DNA of 9,466 nt, from the NCBI GenBank assembly GCA_910588315.1, contig CAJUQF010000078.1, positions 1-9,466 of the forward strand, read 5' to 3'. The translations under genes and the position numbers were made by a program. The notes under the pieces are model-generated. The model was not told the origin of the DNA. It ran no database searches and saw only the letters and a list, made by a program, of their open reading frames with translations. The DNA is from an uncultured Christensenellaceae bacterium (GTDB lineage Bacteria; Bacillota; Clostridia; Christensenellales; Pumilibacteraceae). Of the stretch, positions 1-6,640 are shown in pieces. How positions within the stretch are numbered: the first letter of the stretch is position 1; every line of letters begins with the position of its first letter.

Positions 1-1762
1 CGGTAAGATCGATCTCCGCAGCAATAAGCGCATACTTATGATCGGGCTTACCGCTCTTGGATACGAACGTGAGTGCATCGAGCGAAACGCTCAAATTTTC
101 GAGATTTTCATTGCCCTGCACAAGCTTATCGGTCTGCTTGGACAGCGCGGCGCCGAGCATACGGTCCGTAATGCTAAGCGTTATATCCGCGGACGACGGC
201 GCGTCGAGCAATTCCTTGAACCGCGTGCTGTCCACCTTATCGAGCAGATCGTCCGAACCGATATTGCCGCTGTTGTTGCCGTCGAGCGAAATGCCGAGCA
301 TTTTGAGAACTTCCGTAAGATCGCCGCTCTCGCCGAGATCGATCGCATATTTGTTCTCTATCTCGCGTATAAACGCGCGCTCGTAATCTATCTTGTTTGC
401 GGGATTGCCGCCCTCGGCGCGGTAGACTTCCTTTCCGCCCTCGTTATACCAGTTATCGTATCTGTACGGCGTGATCGCAGTAAGCTTGTCGGTCATATCC
501 GACAACAGCGCCTGCAAAACATAAATCAGATCCGCTTTGCCGAGCGGCTCGTCGCTGCCCATCACATCGCTTGCCATTTCGGTCACCGTCTGTAAAAAGT
601 CGAGCGAAATAGTCCCTTTTCCTGCCGCGGAAAAATCCATTTTGTCGGTAGCTTTTTCGAGATAAGGCTTGATTATATCGACGAAATCGTCGAGCAGATC
701 GTCGAGCTTTTTGTTGTTGCCCGTCATCGACAAAATTCCGTTGATAAGCTTGTTTGCGCGTGCCTGTTCGGACGAATCCATATCGTTGATGACGATCTTG
801 GCTTTTTCGTCGCCGAACAGCGGAACGTTCAACGTGACGTACACGTTTTCGGGTAGGAAAACGTCTCCCAGCCAGCCGACGAATCCGCCCGCCCAGCCGA
901 AACCTATATCGTTCATCTGATACTTTATAGCTTGGTTTGCCGCGTTCTGAAGTCCGAGCCACAGAGTGATGTCAGCGCTCGACGCAACGACTTCCGTCTC
1001 GCCGCTTTCTGTTTTACCGTCCTTGGCTTTAAACCTTATCTGCTTTAAAGCCACTATTTTGGACACGTCTATCATGCCCGAAATATCGTTCAGACTTTCT
1101 ATCTTGTCTGCGCTTTTCAGTACCGAACGCAACACCGTATTGACAAACGCCGCGAGCTGTTTGTCGTTGAGACTGAAAATATACTCGTCGGTGGACGGGT
1201 CGTTTTCGTCGTAAGCGTTGAGCCGTTCTATATCTATATTATCGCGATTGAGCACGCCCGCTATCATGTCGACGAAAATATCCATGATCTCGGATTCGGA
1301 TTCGTCGCCGGTGCCGTCGGATCCGACGTCGTCGCCGGCATTCCGGCTTTGAACCGACTCCCCGTCGGTTTCGAGACTTTCAAAATATTTACGAACGGCA
1401 TCGTCAAGCGCCTTGTCGAAGTCGACGTCAGCATTGTCTTTGAGCAAAACGTTACGCTTGATCTCGGAATAGAACCCGTCGAGATCTTTGTTCGAATACG
1501 GGCGCTTTACGACGTCGCCGTCGTCCGTCCAATACAGATCGCCGATGACGCCGAGCGTATCGCCGAGCGACAGTCCCAATTCCTGCCTTGTAAATTTGTC
1601 GCCGAAATACCAACCTATACCGAACGCCGCGGCAAGGATAACAAGCGTGACAATACAAAAAACAAGACAGCAAGTACAACACTTACTGCGTTTTTTTATG
1701 CGCACGTGTCCGTCGTGCTTTTCCTCGTTTTCATCGTCGAATGTAGCAACCTTTTTCGCCAT
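1..1762 (-). CDS. Unrecognised membrane-anchored repeat protein, C-terminus beyond window
   Basis: I read an uninterrupted frame from the ATG at 1762-1760 to the window edge (587 codons, last full codon at 2-4, no stop). The start is supported by GGAG five bases upstream and by a consensus promoter. Residues 1-27 are charged and end in a basic stretch (RIKKRSK, 21-27). A cysteine cluster CCTCC starts at or next to the membrane (from residue 28) and one hydrophobic helix spans about 30-53, so I infer type II topology with the bulk outside the cell. Residues about 139-160 are an acidic, low-complexity linker. The remainder is beta-rich and Asp/Asn/Ser-rich with two related modules (about 196-270 and 523-587), each pairing a helix-like segment (SLNDKQLAAF, SITDRMLGAAL) with a basic KDGK/KSGK turn and ending near ADIT/EIDLT. 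I do not recognise a family. A scaffold or cell-surface assembly role is possible but unproven. Confidence 0.85.
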   Translation of the reverse strand, partial: MAKKVATFDDENEEKHDGHVRIKKRSKCCTCCLVFCIVTLVILAAAFGIGWYFGDKFTRQELGLSLGDTLGVIGDLYWTDDGDVVKRPYSNKDLDGFYSEIKRNVLLKDNADVDFDKALDDAVRKYFESLETDGESVQSRNAGDDVGSDGTGDESESEIMDIFVDMIAGVLNRDNIDIERLNAYDENDPSTDEYIFSLNDKQLAAFVNTVLRSVLKSADKIESLNDISGMIDVSKIVALKQIRFKAKDGKTESGETEVVASSADITLWLGLQNAANQAIKYQMNDIGFGWAGGFVGWLGDVFLPENVYVTLNVPLFGDEKAKIVINDMDSSEQARANKLINGILSMTGNNKKLDDLLDDFVDIIKPYLEKATDKMDFSAAGKGTISLDFLQTVTEMASDVMGSDEPLGKADLIYVLQALLSDMTDKLTAITPYRYDNWYNEGGKEVYRAEGGNPANKIDYERAFIREIENKYAIDLGESGDLTEVLKMLGISLDGNNSGNIGSDDLLDKVDSTRFKELLDAPSSADITLSITDRMLGAALSKQTDKLVQGNENLENLSVSLDALTFVSKSGKPDHKYALIAAEIDLT

Positions 1763-1819
1763 TTCTTCTCCGCTTTGCAATATCGATATAATGCCTTGCG
1801 TATTCCATATACACAAAGC

Positions 1820-1848
1820 ATTATACTACCGATCGGCGTTTTTGTCAA
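1820..1848 (-). promoter_or_regulatory. Perfect sigma-A-type promoter for the 1-1762 gene
   Basis: On the minus strand TTGACA (1848-1843) is followed by a 17-base spacer (1842-1826) and TATAAT (1825-1820), both hexamers matching consensus exactly. Transcription would begin near 1813, giving a leader of about 50 bases before the ATG at 1762. The spacer contains the palindrome CCGATCGG (1829-1836), a possible small operator. Confidence 0.85.
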
Positions 1849-1899
1849 CGGCTGTAAGGAATCCGATATTTTTTTAATGCGATTTTAATGTTGAAACAA

Positions 1900-1920
1900 T
1901 GCGATACTTGCCCGATCGCA
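1900..1920 (-). terminator. Possible weak terminator downstream of copA
   Basis: A 6-bp stem (TGCGAT/ATCGCA, 1900-1905 and 1915-1920) with a 9-base loop is followed on the minus strand by TTGTTTC and then A/T-rich sequence. It lies 42 bases past the copA stop. The stem is short and the U-tract is broken, so copA transcripts may read through into the 1-1762 gene. The rest of 1763-1962 holds only that gene's promoter and leader. Confidence 0.3.
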
Positions 1921-1962
1921 TAGCATCGGAGCGAGCGCGCAACAAACGAAGTCCCGATCGGA

Positions 1963-4464
1963 TCAAGCCTTTTCGCAGGCGTATCCGCTGTCGGTCACGG
2001 CTTTTACTACCGCATCGGCGTCGAAGTCGCCGCCCACTTTTGCTATACCTTTTTTCAGGTCTACATCGACGTCCTTAACTCCGTCCACCGTTTTGATCGC
2101 GTTCTCGACGCGCCCTACGCAGTGCATGCAACTCATGCCGTCCACTTTGAATTTTGTCATACCGTCATCTCCTTTGTCTCCGATACTCTCGTCGGAAACG
2201 GTTATATTGTTATTTTGCTGTTCCGTATGCGACTTTTTAAGCTTATGCTTTAAATGCGCGTCGTCGAACTTCATCACCGTAAGTCTCAGCGCATTGCATA
2301 CGACGAAAAGCGACGAGAATGCCATCGCGCCGGCTGCTATCATGGGATCGAGCGTGATGCCTATCACAAACAATACGCCCGCCGCCAGCGGTATTCCGAG
2401 CGCGTTATATATGAATGCCCAAAACAGATTTTGCTTGACGTTACGAAGGCTCATGCGCGAAACAGCCATTGCTCGCGGTACGTCGCCGAGATCGGACTTT
2501 ACGAGAACAACGTCCGCTGCGTCGATAGCGACGTCGGTACCGGAACCGATAGCTATACCGACGTCGGCGGTCTTGAGCGCCGGGGCGTCGTTTATGCCGT
2601 CACCGACCATCGCCGTCTTTCCGTCGGCTTGCAGGCTTTTAACTATATTCAGCTTATCTTCGGGAAGAACATTACAGTACACTTCGGTTATTCCCACTTG
2701 CTCGGCAATACGCTTAGCCTGCGTCTCGTTATCGCCAGTCAACATCGCCACGCGTGCGCCCATGCTCTTGAGCGTGGCGATCGCCTGCACGCTCGACGGG
2801 CGTATCTCGTCCTCTACGGTTATAGCGCCGAGCAACTCGCCTTTACGGCAAAGATACACCGTTTGCGCGCCGCTTTCCTTTACATCCTTTATACCGAACT
2901 CTTTCATGAGCTTGGCGCTGCCGAGCGCATACTCTTCGCCATCTACCTTTCCGACCACACCGTACCCGATACGGTATTCGCTGTCTGCGGCAGTTTTGTC
3001 GCTTTCCGATGCGGCTGTTACTGCCGCGGCGAGAGGGTGCGTGGAAGTACGTTCGAGCGCAGCCGCTATATCCAAAACGGTCCGGCTGTCGGACGACAGC
3101 GCACCGTAACCGACTACGTTCGTCACGTGCGGCTTGCCTTCTGTAATAGTAGCGGTCTTATCGAGCGCGAAAATCTTTACGTCTTGCAATCCCTGCAAAA
3201 CTTCGGCATTCTTTACCAATACGCCGTATGCCGCCGCTCTGCCCGTTCCAGCCATGACCGCGACCGGCGTCGCCAGACCGAGCGCGCACGGACACGATAT
3301 TACAAGCACCGAAATTGCCATGGTAAGCGCCTGACCCACAGTGCCTATTATAAGCCACACGACAAGCGTCACGAGCGCGATCGCGCAAACGACCGGAACG
3401 AACACCGCCGATACTTTATCGGCTATCTTCTGTATGGGCGCTTTCGACCCGCCCGCATTTTCTATAAGCTCGATTATCTTGCTCAGCGTGGTATCCGCAC
3501 CGACGTGTTCGGCTATTATCTCCACTCTGCCCGTCATATTGAGAACGGCGGACGTTACTTTGCCTCCGACAGTCGCCTCTTCGGGTACGGACTCGCCGGT
3601 GATCGCCGACTTGTCGAGCGTAGTCGAACCGACGTCTATAACGCCGTCGCAAGGGATATATTCGCCGGGCAGAACGATCACGCGATCGCCTACCGCGATA
3701 TCGTCTATCGCAACGGTCTCGGTCGCGCCGTTTCTTACGACTGTCGCCGTTTGCGGGCGGAGCCGCATCAGCTTATCCACTTCCGAGCGCGTCTTACCTT
3801 TCGACTTTGCTTCCAAAAACTTCCCGAGCGTGACGAGCGTAAGTATCATTGCCGCCGACTCGAAAAATAAATTCATGGCAAGCTCGGCACCGTAATGCGT
3901 ATTACCGCTCGACACGGAAGTATTTATCATAAACAGCGTGACAAGCCCGTAAATGTACGCCGCGCCGCTGCCGAGCGATACGAGCGTATCCATATTGGCG
4001 GACCTGTGCATAAGCGATCTCGCGCCGCCTATAAAAAACCTGCCGTTTATTATGAGTACGGGCGTAGTCAAAACAAGCTGGATAAGCGCAAACGACGCGG
4101 GGTCTTTGTGCGGATCGAGCTTGCCCATCGGGAATCCCGCCATATGCCCCATCGAAAAATACATCAACGGGACCATAAAAACGAGCGAAAATAAAAACCT
4201 CAGTAACAGTTTTTTTGCTTGGTCGTCGGGTTTTTGCTTGCGCCCCGCAGACACGCTTTTGTCTGCGGCAAGGCTCGCCGCGCCGTACCCCGCGCCGGTC
4301 ACCGCAGAAATAATATCCTCGTCCGGCAAGTCGCACTCGACCGTCATCCTGCCTTGCAGCAAGTTGACCTGAACGTCGTCCACGCCGAGTTTTTCTACCG
4401 CCTTTTCCACGTGCGCGGCACATGCCGCACATGTCATGCCCGTTACCGAAAACTGTTTTTTCAT
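1963..4464 (-). CDS. copA: Cu(I)-exporting P1B-type ATPase with N- and C-terminal HMA domains
   Basis: 833 residues. It is predicted to pump Cu(I) out of the cytoplasm across the plasma membrane. Seen in the protein: N-terminal HMA domain with GMTCAAC (9-15); paired membrane helices from about 85; actuator-domain TGES (289-292); CPC (391-393) in the ion-binding helix; phosphorylation motif D435-K-T-A-T; class-specific HP (476-477); MLTGDN (574-579); GDGIND (621-626); YN (686-687) and MxxSS (714-718) in the last helices, the set that marks Cu(I) rather than Zn/Cd pumps. A polar N/Q-rich linker (about 732-768) leads to a second HMA domain with GMSCMHC (776-782). Oddities: the invariant Gly of DKTGT is Ala438 (codon GCT, 3151-3153); the promoter abuts the ATG; and an internal Shine-Dalgarno plus ATG precedes the C-terminal HMA. 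No csoR or copY is visible nearby. Family assignment is firm. Confidence 0.97.
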   Translation of the reverse strand: MKKQFSVTGMTCAACAAHVEKAVEKLGVDDVQVNLLQGRMTVECDLPDEDIISAVTGAGYGAASLAADKSVSAGRKQKPDDQAKKLLLRFLFSLVFMVPLMYFSMGHMAGFPMGKLDPHKDPASFALIQLVLTTPVLIINGRFFIGGARSLMHRSANMDTLVSLGSGAAYIYGLVTLFMINTSVSSGNTHYGAELAMNLFFESAAMILTLVTLGKFLEAKSKGKTRSEVDKLMRLRPQTATVVRNGATETVAIDDIAVGDRVIVLPGEYIPCDGVIDVGSTTLDKSAITGESVPEEATVGGKVTSAVLNMTGRVEIIAEHVGADTTLSKIIELIENAGGSKAPIQKIADKVSAVFVPVVCAIALVTLVVWLIIGTVGQALTMAISVLVISCPCALGLATPVAVMAGTGRAAAYGVLVKNAEVLQGLQDVKIFALDKTATITEGKPHVTNVVGYGALSSDSRTVLDIAAALERTSTHPLAAAVTAASESDKTAADSEYRIGYGVVGKVDGEEYALGSAKLMKEFGIKDVKESGAQTVYLCRKGELLGAITVEDEIRPSSVQAIATLKSMGARVAMLTGDNETQAKRIAEQVGITEVYCNVLPEDKLNIVKSLQADGKTAMVGDGINDAPALKTADVGIAIGSGTDVAIDAADVVLVKSDLGDVPRAMAVSRMSLRNVKQNLFWAFIYNALGIPLAAGVLFVIGITLDPMIAAGAMAFSSLFVVCNALRLTVMKFDDAHLKHKLKKSHTEQQNNNITVSDESIGDKGDDGMTKFKVDGMSCMHCVGRVENAIKTVDGVKDVDVDLKKGIAKVGGDFDADAVVKAVTDSGYACEKA
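2158..2175 (-). promoter_or_regulatory. Internal ribosome-binding site and ATG for a CopZ-like product inside copA
   Basis: Within copA, on the minus strand, AAAGGAG (2175-2169) lies eight bases ahead of an in-frame ATG (2160-2158, residue 769). Translation from here would yield a 65-residue protein (1963-2160) that is a complete HMA fold: GMSCMHC near its N-terminus, a beta-alpha-beta-beta-alpha-beta length, and the natural copA stop. This is the size and sequence type of a free CopZ copper chaperone. The spacing is better than that of copA's own start. It may be an active second start or a relic of a copA-copZ fusion. Confidence 0.5.
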
Positions 4465-4470
4465 GATCCT

Positions 4471-4499
4471 ATTTTACCATTGTTTTTTTATGATGTCAA
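4471..4499 (-). promoter_or_regulatory. copA promoter, predicted to give a leaderless mRNA
   Basis: On the minus strand TTGACA (4499-4494), a 17-base spacer, and TAAAAT (4476-4471) preceded by TGG (extended -10). Only six bases (AGGATC) separate the -10 element from the copA ATG at 4464, so the expected transcription start is the A of the ATG itself. The AGGA that resembles a Shine-Dalgarno would not be in the transcript. No dyad resembling a CopY box was seen. Confidence 0.75.
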
Positions 4500-4580
4500 G
4501 CAAATTCCCACTAATTTACTATGATATCGAAATTATGCGTTCGCGACTAAAAGCCGTGTTATATATTAAATAGTCACTTA

Positions 4581-4609
4581 TGGTCGTAATGACGCATATA
4601 TGGTAAAAT
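4581..4609 (+). promoter_or_regulatory. Candidate extended -10 promoter for the pseudoamidase gene
   Basis: TGG-TAAAAT (4602-4609) is an extended -10 element; the -35 position 17 bases upstream (4581-4586, TGGTCG) is poor, which extended -10 promoters tolerate. Transcription would start near 4616, about 44 bases before the ATG at 4660. An imperfect dyad, GTCA-c-TTA (4573-4580) against TAA-TGAC (4587-4593), covers the -35 region. A second, weaker option uses TTGACA at 4612-4617 with CGGAAT at 4635-4640. Confidence 0.45.
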
Positions 4610-4659
4610 GATTGACAAATAAACCGTTCTGATACGGAATGAATCATACGAGGTGAAAA

Positions 4660-5661
4660 ATGAACGACACGGTGATAGCGGTATGCGGGACCGATCCCGG
4701 CATGACGCCGATGATGCCTTACATAGGCGAAAAAAACGACGGCAAGGTTTTTACCGAACGCGCGAAATATCTGACCGAAGCGGCGCTTTGCCGTTGCGGA
4801 TTCGACACGGTAAGCGTCACATCGCCTATAACCGATACGGGCGACGCGGCGATGGCGGCTAATCATATCGGCGCGGACTGCATCGTTATAATATCGTACG
4901 CATCGTTCGGATCGGGACGGAATTTCAACGACGCAAACGGTTGCACCGTGGAACATGCGCAGGGCCGCGCCGCGAAAAGCTCGCGCATACTCGCGGAAGA
5001 TATATGTTCTTACATATCCGCCGTAAAGCCGTGCGTCGTATCGCCGTCCTACCCTATGTTCTCGGGCGCGCTGCGCCCCACCGTGACGGTAAATGCCGGG
5101 TATCTTACAGGTTTCGACGACGCGAAACTTATATACGATCCCGATCACGCCGCGCGGATCGCGGAACGCATAACCATGGGAATATGCGAAAATTTTTCCA
5201 TGCCGTATATTCTGCCGAGCGAAGCGACAATAGACCCCGTCTCGTTATCGATTGGCAAACGCGGCAAAAAGATCAAGCTGTTGCAGGCTATGCTTTCGGC
5301 GCACGGATACAGGCTCGCGGTGGACGGTGTATTCGGCAGAAACACCGATCTTGCACTCAAAAAGTTCTGCGGCAACAACGATACGCCGCTCGGTACGGTC
5401 GCCGACGCTTTGCTGATGCGAAATCAGACCGATATTAAAATAGGCTCCGAAAAAGCCGCGGTGCGGTATCTGCAAAACAAACTGCGCGCAAAACTTTATC
5501 GCGCGCCGCTCGACGGAGTGTTGGGTAAAGACACCGTAGACGCCGTAAACGCCTATCTCGCCGATATCGGTCACCCCGACGCCAAAAATGACGACACCGT
5601 ATCTGAAACGGCGATCGAACTGCTTTCCCCCGTCGGCGGCGGCAAGCCTCGACTGTTTTAG
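4660..5661 (+). CDS. Amidase_3-like protein with degenerate active site and two PG_binding_1 domains
   Basis: 333 residues. Start chosen at ATG 4660 behind GAGGTG (4650-4655). Residues about 4-185 follow the N-acetylmuramoyl-L-alanine amidase (Amidase_3) pattern: VIAVCGTDPG near the N-terminus, an AN-x-x-GAD segment (67-73), and a GYLTGFDDAKLI helix start with a following AARIAERITMGI segment. The family uses His-Glu-His zinc ligands and a catalytic Glu. By hand alignment the DPGH His is Met15, the SIHAN His is Tyr80, and the catalytic Glu of the E-x-GF motif is Asn145; only a candidate Glu33 remains. Two C-terminal PG_binding_1 repeats (about 195-240 and 258-305) each have the LQ...L...DGVFG/DGVLG signature. 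No signal peptide is seen, an arrangement also found in phage endolysins. I infer a non-catalytic wall-binding pseudoenzyme, perhaps a domesticated lysin. It is transcribed divergently from copA. Confidence 0.85.
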   Translation: MNDTVIAVCGTDPGMTPMMPYIGEKNDGKVFTERAKYLTEAALCRCGFDTVSVTSPITDTGDAAMAANHIGADCIVIISYASFGSGRNFNDANGCTVEHAQGRAAKSSRILAEDICSYISAVKPCVVSPSYPMFSGALRPTVTVNAGYLTGFDDAKLIYDPDHAARIAERITMGICENFSMPYILPSEATIDPVSLSIGKRGKKIKLLQAMLSAHGYRLAVDGVFGRNTDLALKKFCGNNDTPLGTVADALLMRNQTDIKIGSEKAAVRYLQNKLRAKLYRAPLDGVLGKDTVDAVNAYLADIGHPDAKNDDTVSETAIELLSPVGGGKPRLF

Positions 5662-5703
5662 TACGATACTTCGACGGTATCTGTAATAGCTCCGATTTGA
5701 CGC

Positions 5704-5730
5704 GCGGTCCCGATATCGGGACCGCTTTTT
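5704..5730 (+). terminator. Strong rho-independent terminator after the pseudoamidase gene
   Basis: GCGGTCCCG (5704-5712), ATAT (5713-5716), CGGGACCGC (5717-5725), then TTTTT (5726-5730). The nine-bp GC-rich stem is perfect, and with the central ATAT the whole element is a 22-bp palindrome. It lies 42 bases past the stop at 5661 and isolates that gene from the TetR gene downstream. Confidence 0.92.
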
Positions 5731-5912
5731 ATTGCTCGTTTTCCGCGGCGGAACGGTATAACATAGAATTTATCGAACCCACACAAAACCGCGCGTTGCT
5801 TTGCCCGCAGTTCGCGTCAATAGAAACTATGAGCGAATCATTCCTATCTATGACAGCGCCGAATATACAGATCCGCTCGACGAACAAAAACAATTTTAAC
5901 TACGAAAAAAAT

Positions 5913-5941
5913 TTGACACTCTGTCGAAAAAATAGTATAAT
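5913..5941 (+). promoter_or_regulatory. Perfect sigma-A-type promoter for the TetR-family gene
   Basis: TTGACA (5913-5918), 17-base spacer, TATAAT (5936-5941): an exact consensus promoter. The start of transcription should be near 5948, about 19 bases before the ATG at 5967, which rules out any longer reading frame extending upstream of it. Confidence 0.9.
5915..5925 (+). promoter_or_regulatory. Possible autoregulatory operator
   Basis: GACA-CTC-TGTC is a perfect 4-bp inverted repeat with a 3-base centre that overlaps the -35 hexamer and the spacer of the TetR-gene promoter. TetR-family repressors commonly bind dyads over their own promoters, and such a strong promoter would be expected to need repression. 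The arms are short for this family, so this may be only the core of a longer imperfect site. Confidence 0.35.
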
Positions 5942-5966
5942 AACATTATATTTTCAAGGATCAGTC

Positions 5967-6527
5967 ATGGCGGCACATAAAAGAAAAACAACCGATCATA
6001 TTAAAAAGGCGCTTACAGAAATGCTCGGTACTATGCCTATCGAAGAGATCACGGCAACCGCGCTCTGCGAATATGCCAAGGTAAACCGCGCCACATTTTA
6101 CTATCACTACAATTCGGTCCAGGACGTACTCGCTGAAATTCAATCGCAAGTGGAAAACGAGTTTTTGCAGTGGATATCTCAGTCGCCTGCGGACGCGAGC
6201 GGTACACCAGAAAAAAGTTTCTACGTAACGTTTTTCGAGTTTGTCGCGCGCAATGCCGGCGTATGTAAAATGCTGCTCGGCGCACAGCGTCAATCCGAGT
6301 TCCTTTCGCGTGCAATGGAGACCGGCAGATCAAAAGTCGTCGCGGTCATGAGCAACATTTTTCCGAAATGCCCCGCCGCCAAAATAAATTATTACTATAT
6401 ATTCGTCTCAAACGGTTTTATAGGACTGCTCCGGCACTGGCTCGACAGCGGCATGAAAGAAAGCATAAGCGAGATCGCCGAGACCGGCGAACGTATTTCC
6501 AATATCGGGATCAAATATCTTATGTGA
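5967..6527 (+). CDS. TetR/AcrR-family transcriptional regulator, DhaS-like C-terminus
   Basis: 186 residues. The start at ATG 5967 follows AAGGA (5956-5960) with a six-base gap and fits the promoter at 5913-5941. Residues about 8-55 form the TetR DNA-binding domain: a first helix ending ALTEMLG, then the helix-turn-helix ITATALCEYAKVNRATFYYH (28-47), with the usual YYHY before the connecting helix. The C-terminal part (about 85-175) resembles the TetR_C_8/DhaS type, with FFEFVARNAGVCKMLLG and, near the end, NGFIGLLRHWLDSGMKES. Proteins of this type are often repressors or activators of an adjacent gene; the DhaS subgroup includes co-activators. Neither the ligand nor the target can be read here. 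Candidate targets are its own promoter and the TspO-like gene immediately downstream, though a terminator lies between them. Confidence 0.93.
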   Translation: MAAHKRKTTDHIKKALTEMLGTMPIEEITATALCEYAKVNRATFYYHYNSVQDVLAEIQSQVENEFLQWISQSPADASGTPEKSFYVTFFEFVARNAGVCKMLLGAQRQSEFLSRAMETGRSKVVAVMSNIFPKCPAAKINYYYIFVSNGFIGLLRHWLDSGMKESISEIAETGERISNIGIKYLM

Positions 6528-6561
6528 TCCGGCGACTGAAAATGCAATTTTTTATACTTGT

Positions 6562-6597
6562 AAAAATACGGTACGTACACACGCGCCGTATTTTTTT
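6562..6597 (+). terminator. Rho-independent terminator after the TetR-family gene
   Basis: AAAAATACGG (6562-6571) pairs with CCGTATTTTT (6586-6595) around a 14-base loop, and the T-run continues to 6597. The loop contains the palindrome GTACGTAC, which may fold separately. The stem is A/U-rich and works in either direction in principle. It lies 34 bases after the TetR stop. Confidence 0.75.
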
Positions 6598-6640
6598 GCG
6601 TCCGATCGAATCGATATAAATAATTCACGCGATCCGATTG

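Noticed and set aside
38..595. Plus-strand open frames across 38-1888
   Set aside because: They are antisense to the 1-1762 minus-strand gene, which has a start, ribosome site, promoter, membrane helix and an unbroken 587-codon frame.
1772..1819. GCTTTG and CAAAGC at the two ends of the 1-1762 gene's leader, a possible hairpin hiding the ribosome site
   Set aside because: The arms are only 6 bp, 36 bases apart, and the distal arm falls at or before the predicted transcription start, so it may not be in the RNA.
2254..3870. A 538-codon open frame on the plus strand, antisense to copA
   Set aside because: It lies wholly inside copA on the opposite strand, its translation is rich in Arg/His/Tyr with no recognisable domain, and it has no promoter or ribosome site. 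It is a by-product of copA's codon usage. The same applies to the shorter plus-strand frames at 2093-3109, 3341-3895 and 3953-4372.
4519..5148. A 209-codon minus-strand frame opposite the pseudoamidase
   Set aside because: It is an antisense shadow with Arg/Tyr-rich composition and crosses the copA-pseudoamidase promoter region.
5704..5725. The 22-bp palindrome as a regulator operator
   Set aside because: It is directly followed by a T-run and placed just after a stop codon, so a rho-independent terminator explains it fully.
5697..5966. N-terminal extension of the TetR-family protein to 5697
   Set aside because: The extension would have to be translated through the terminator at 5704-5730 and upstream of the promoter at 5913-5941. 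The ATG at 5967 has its own Shine-Dalgarno and begins a normal-length TetR protein.
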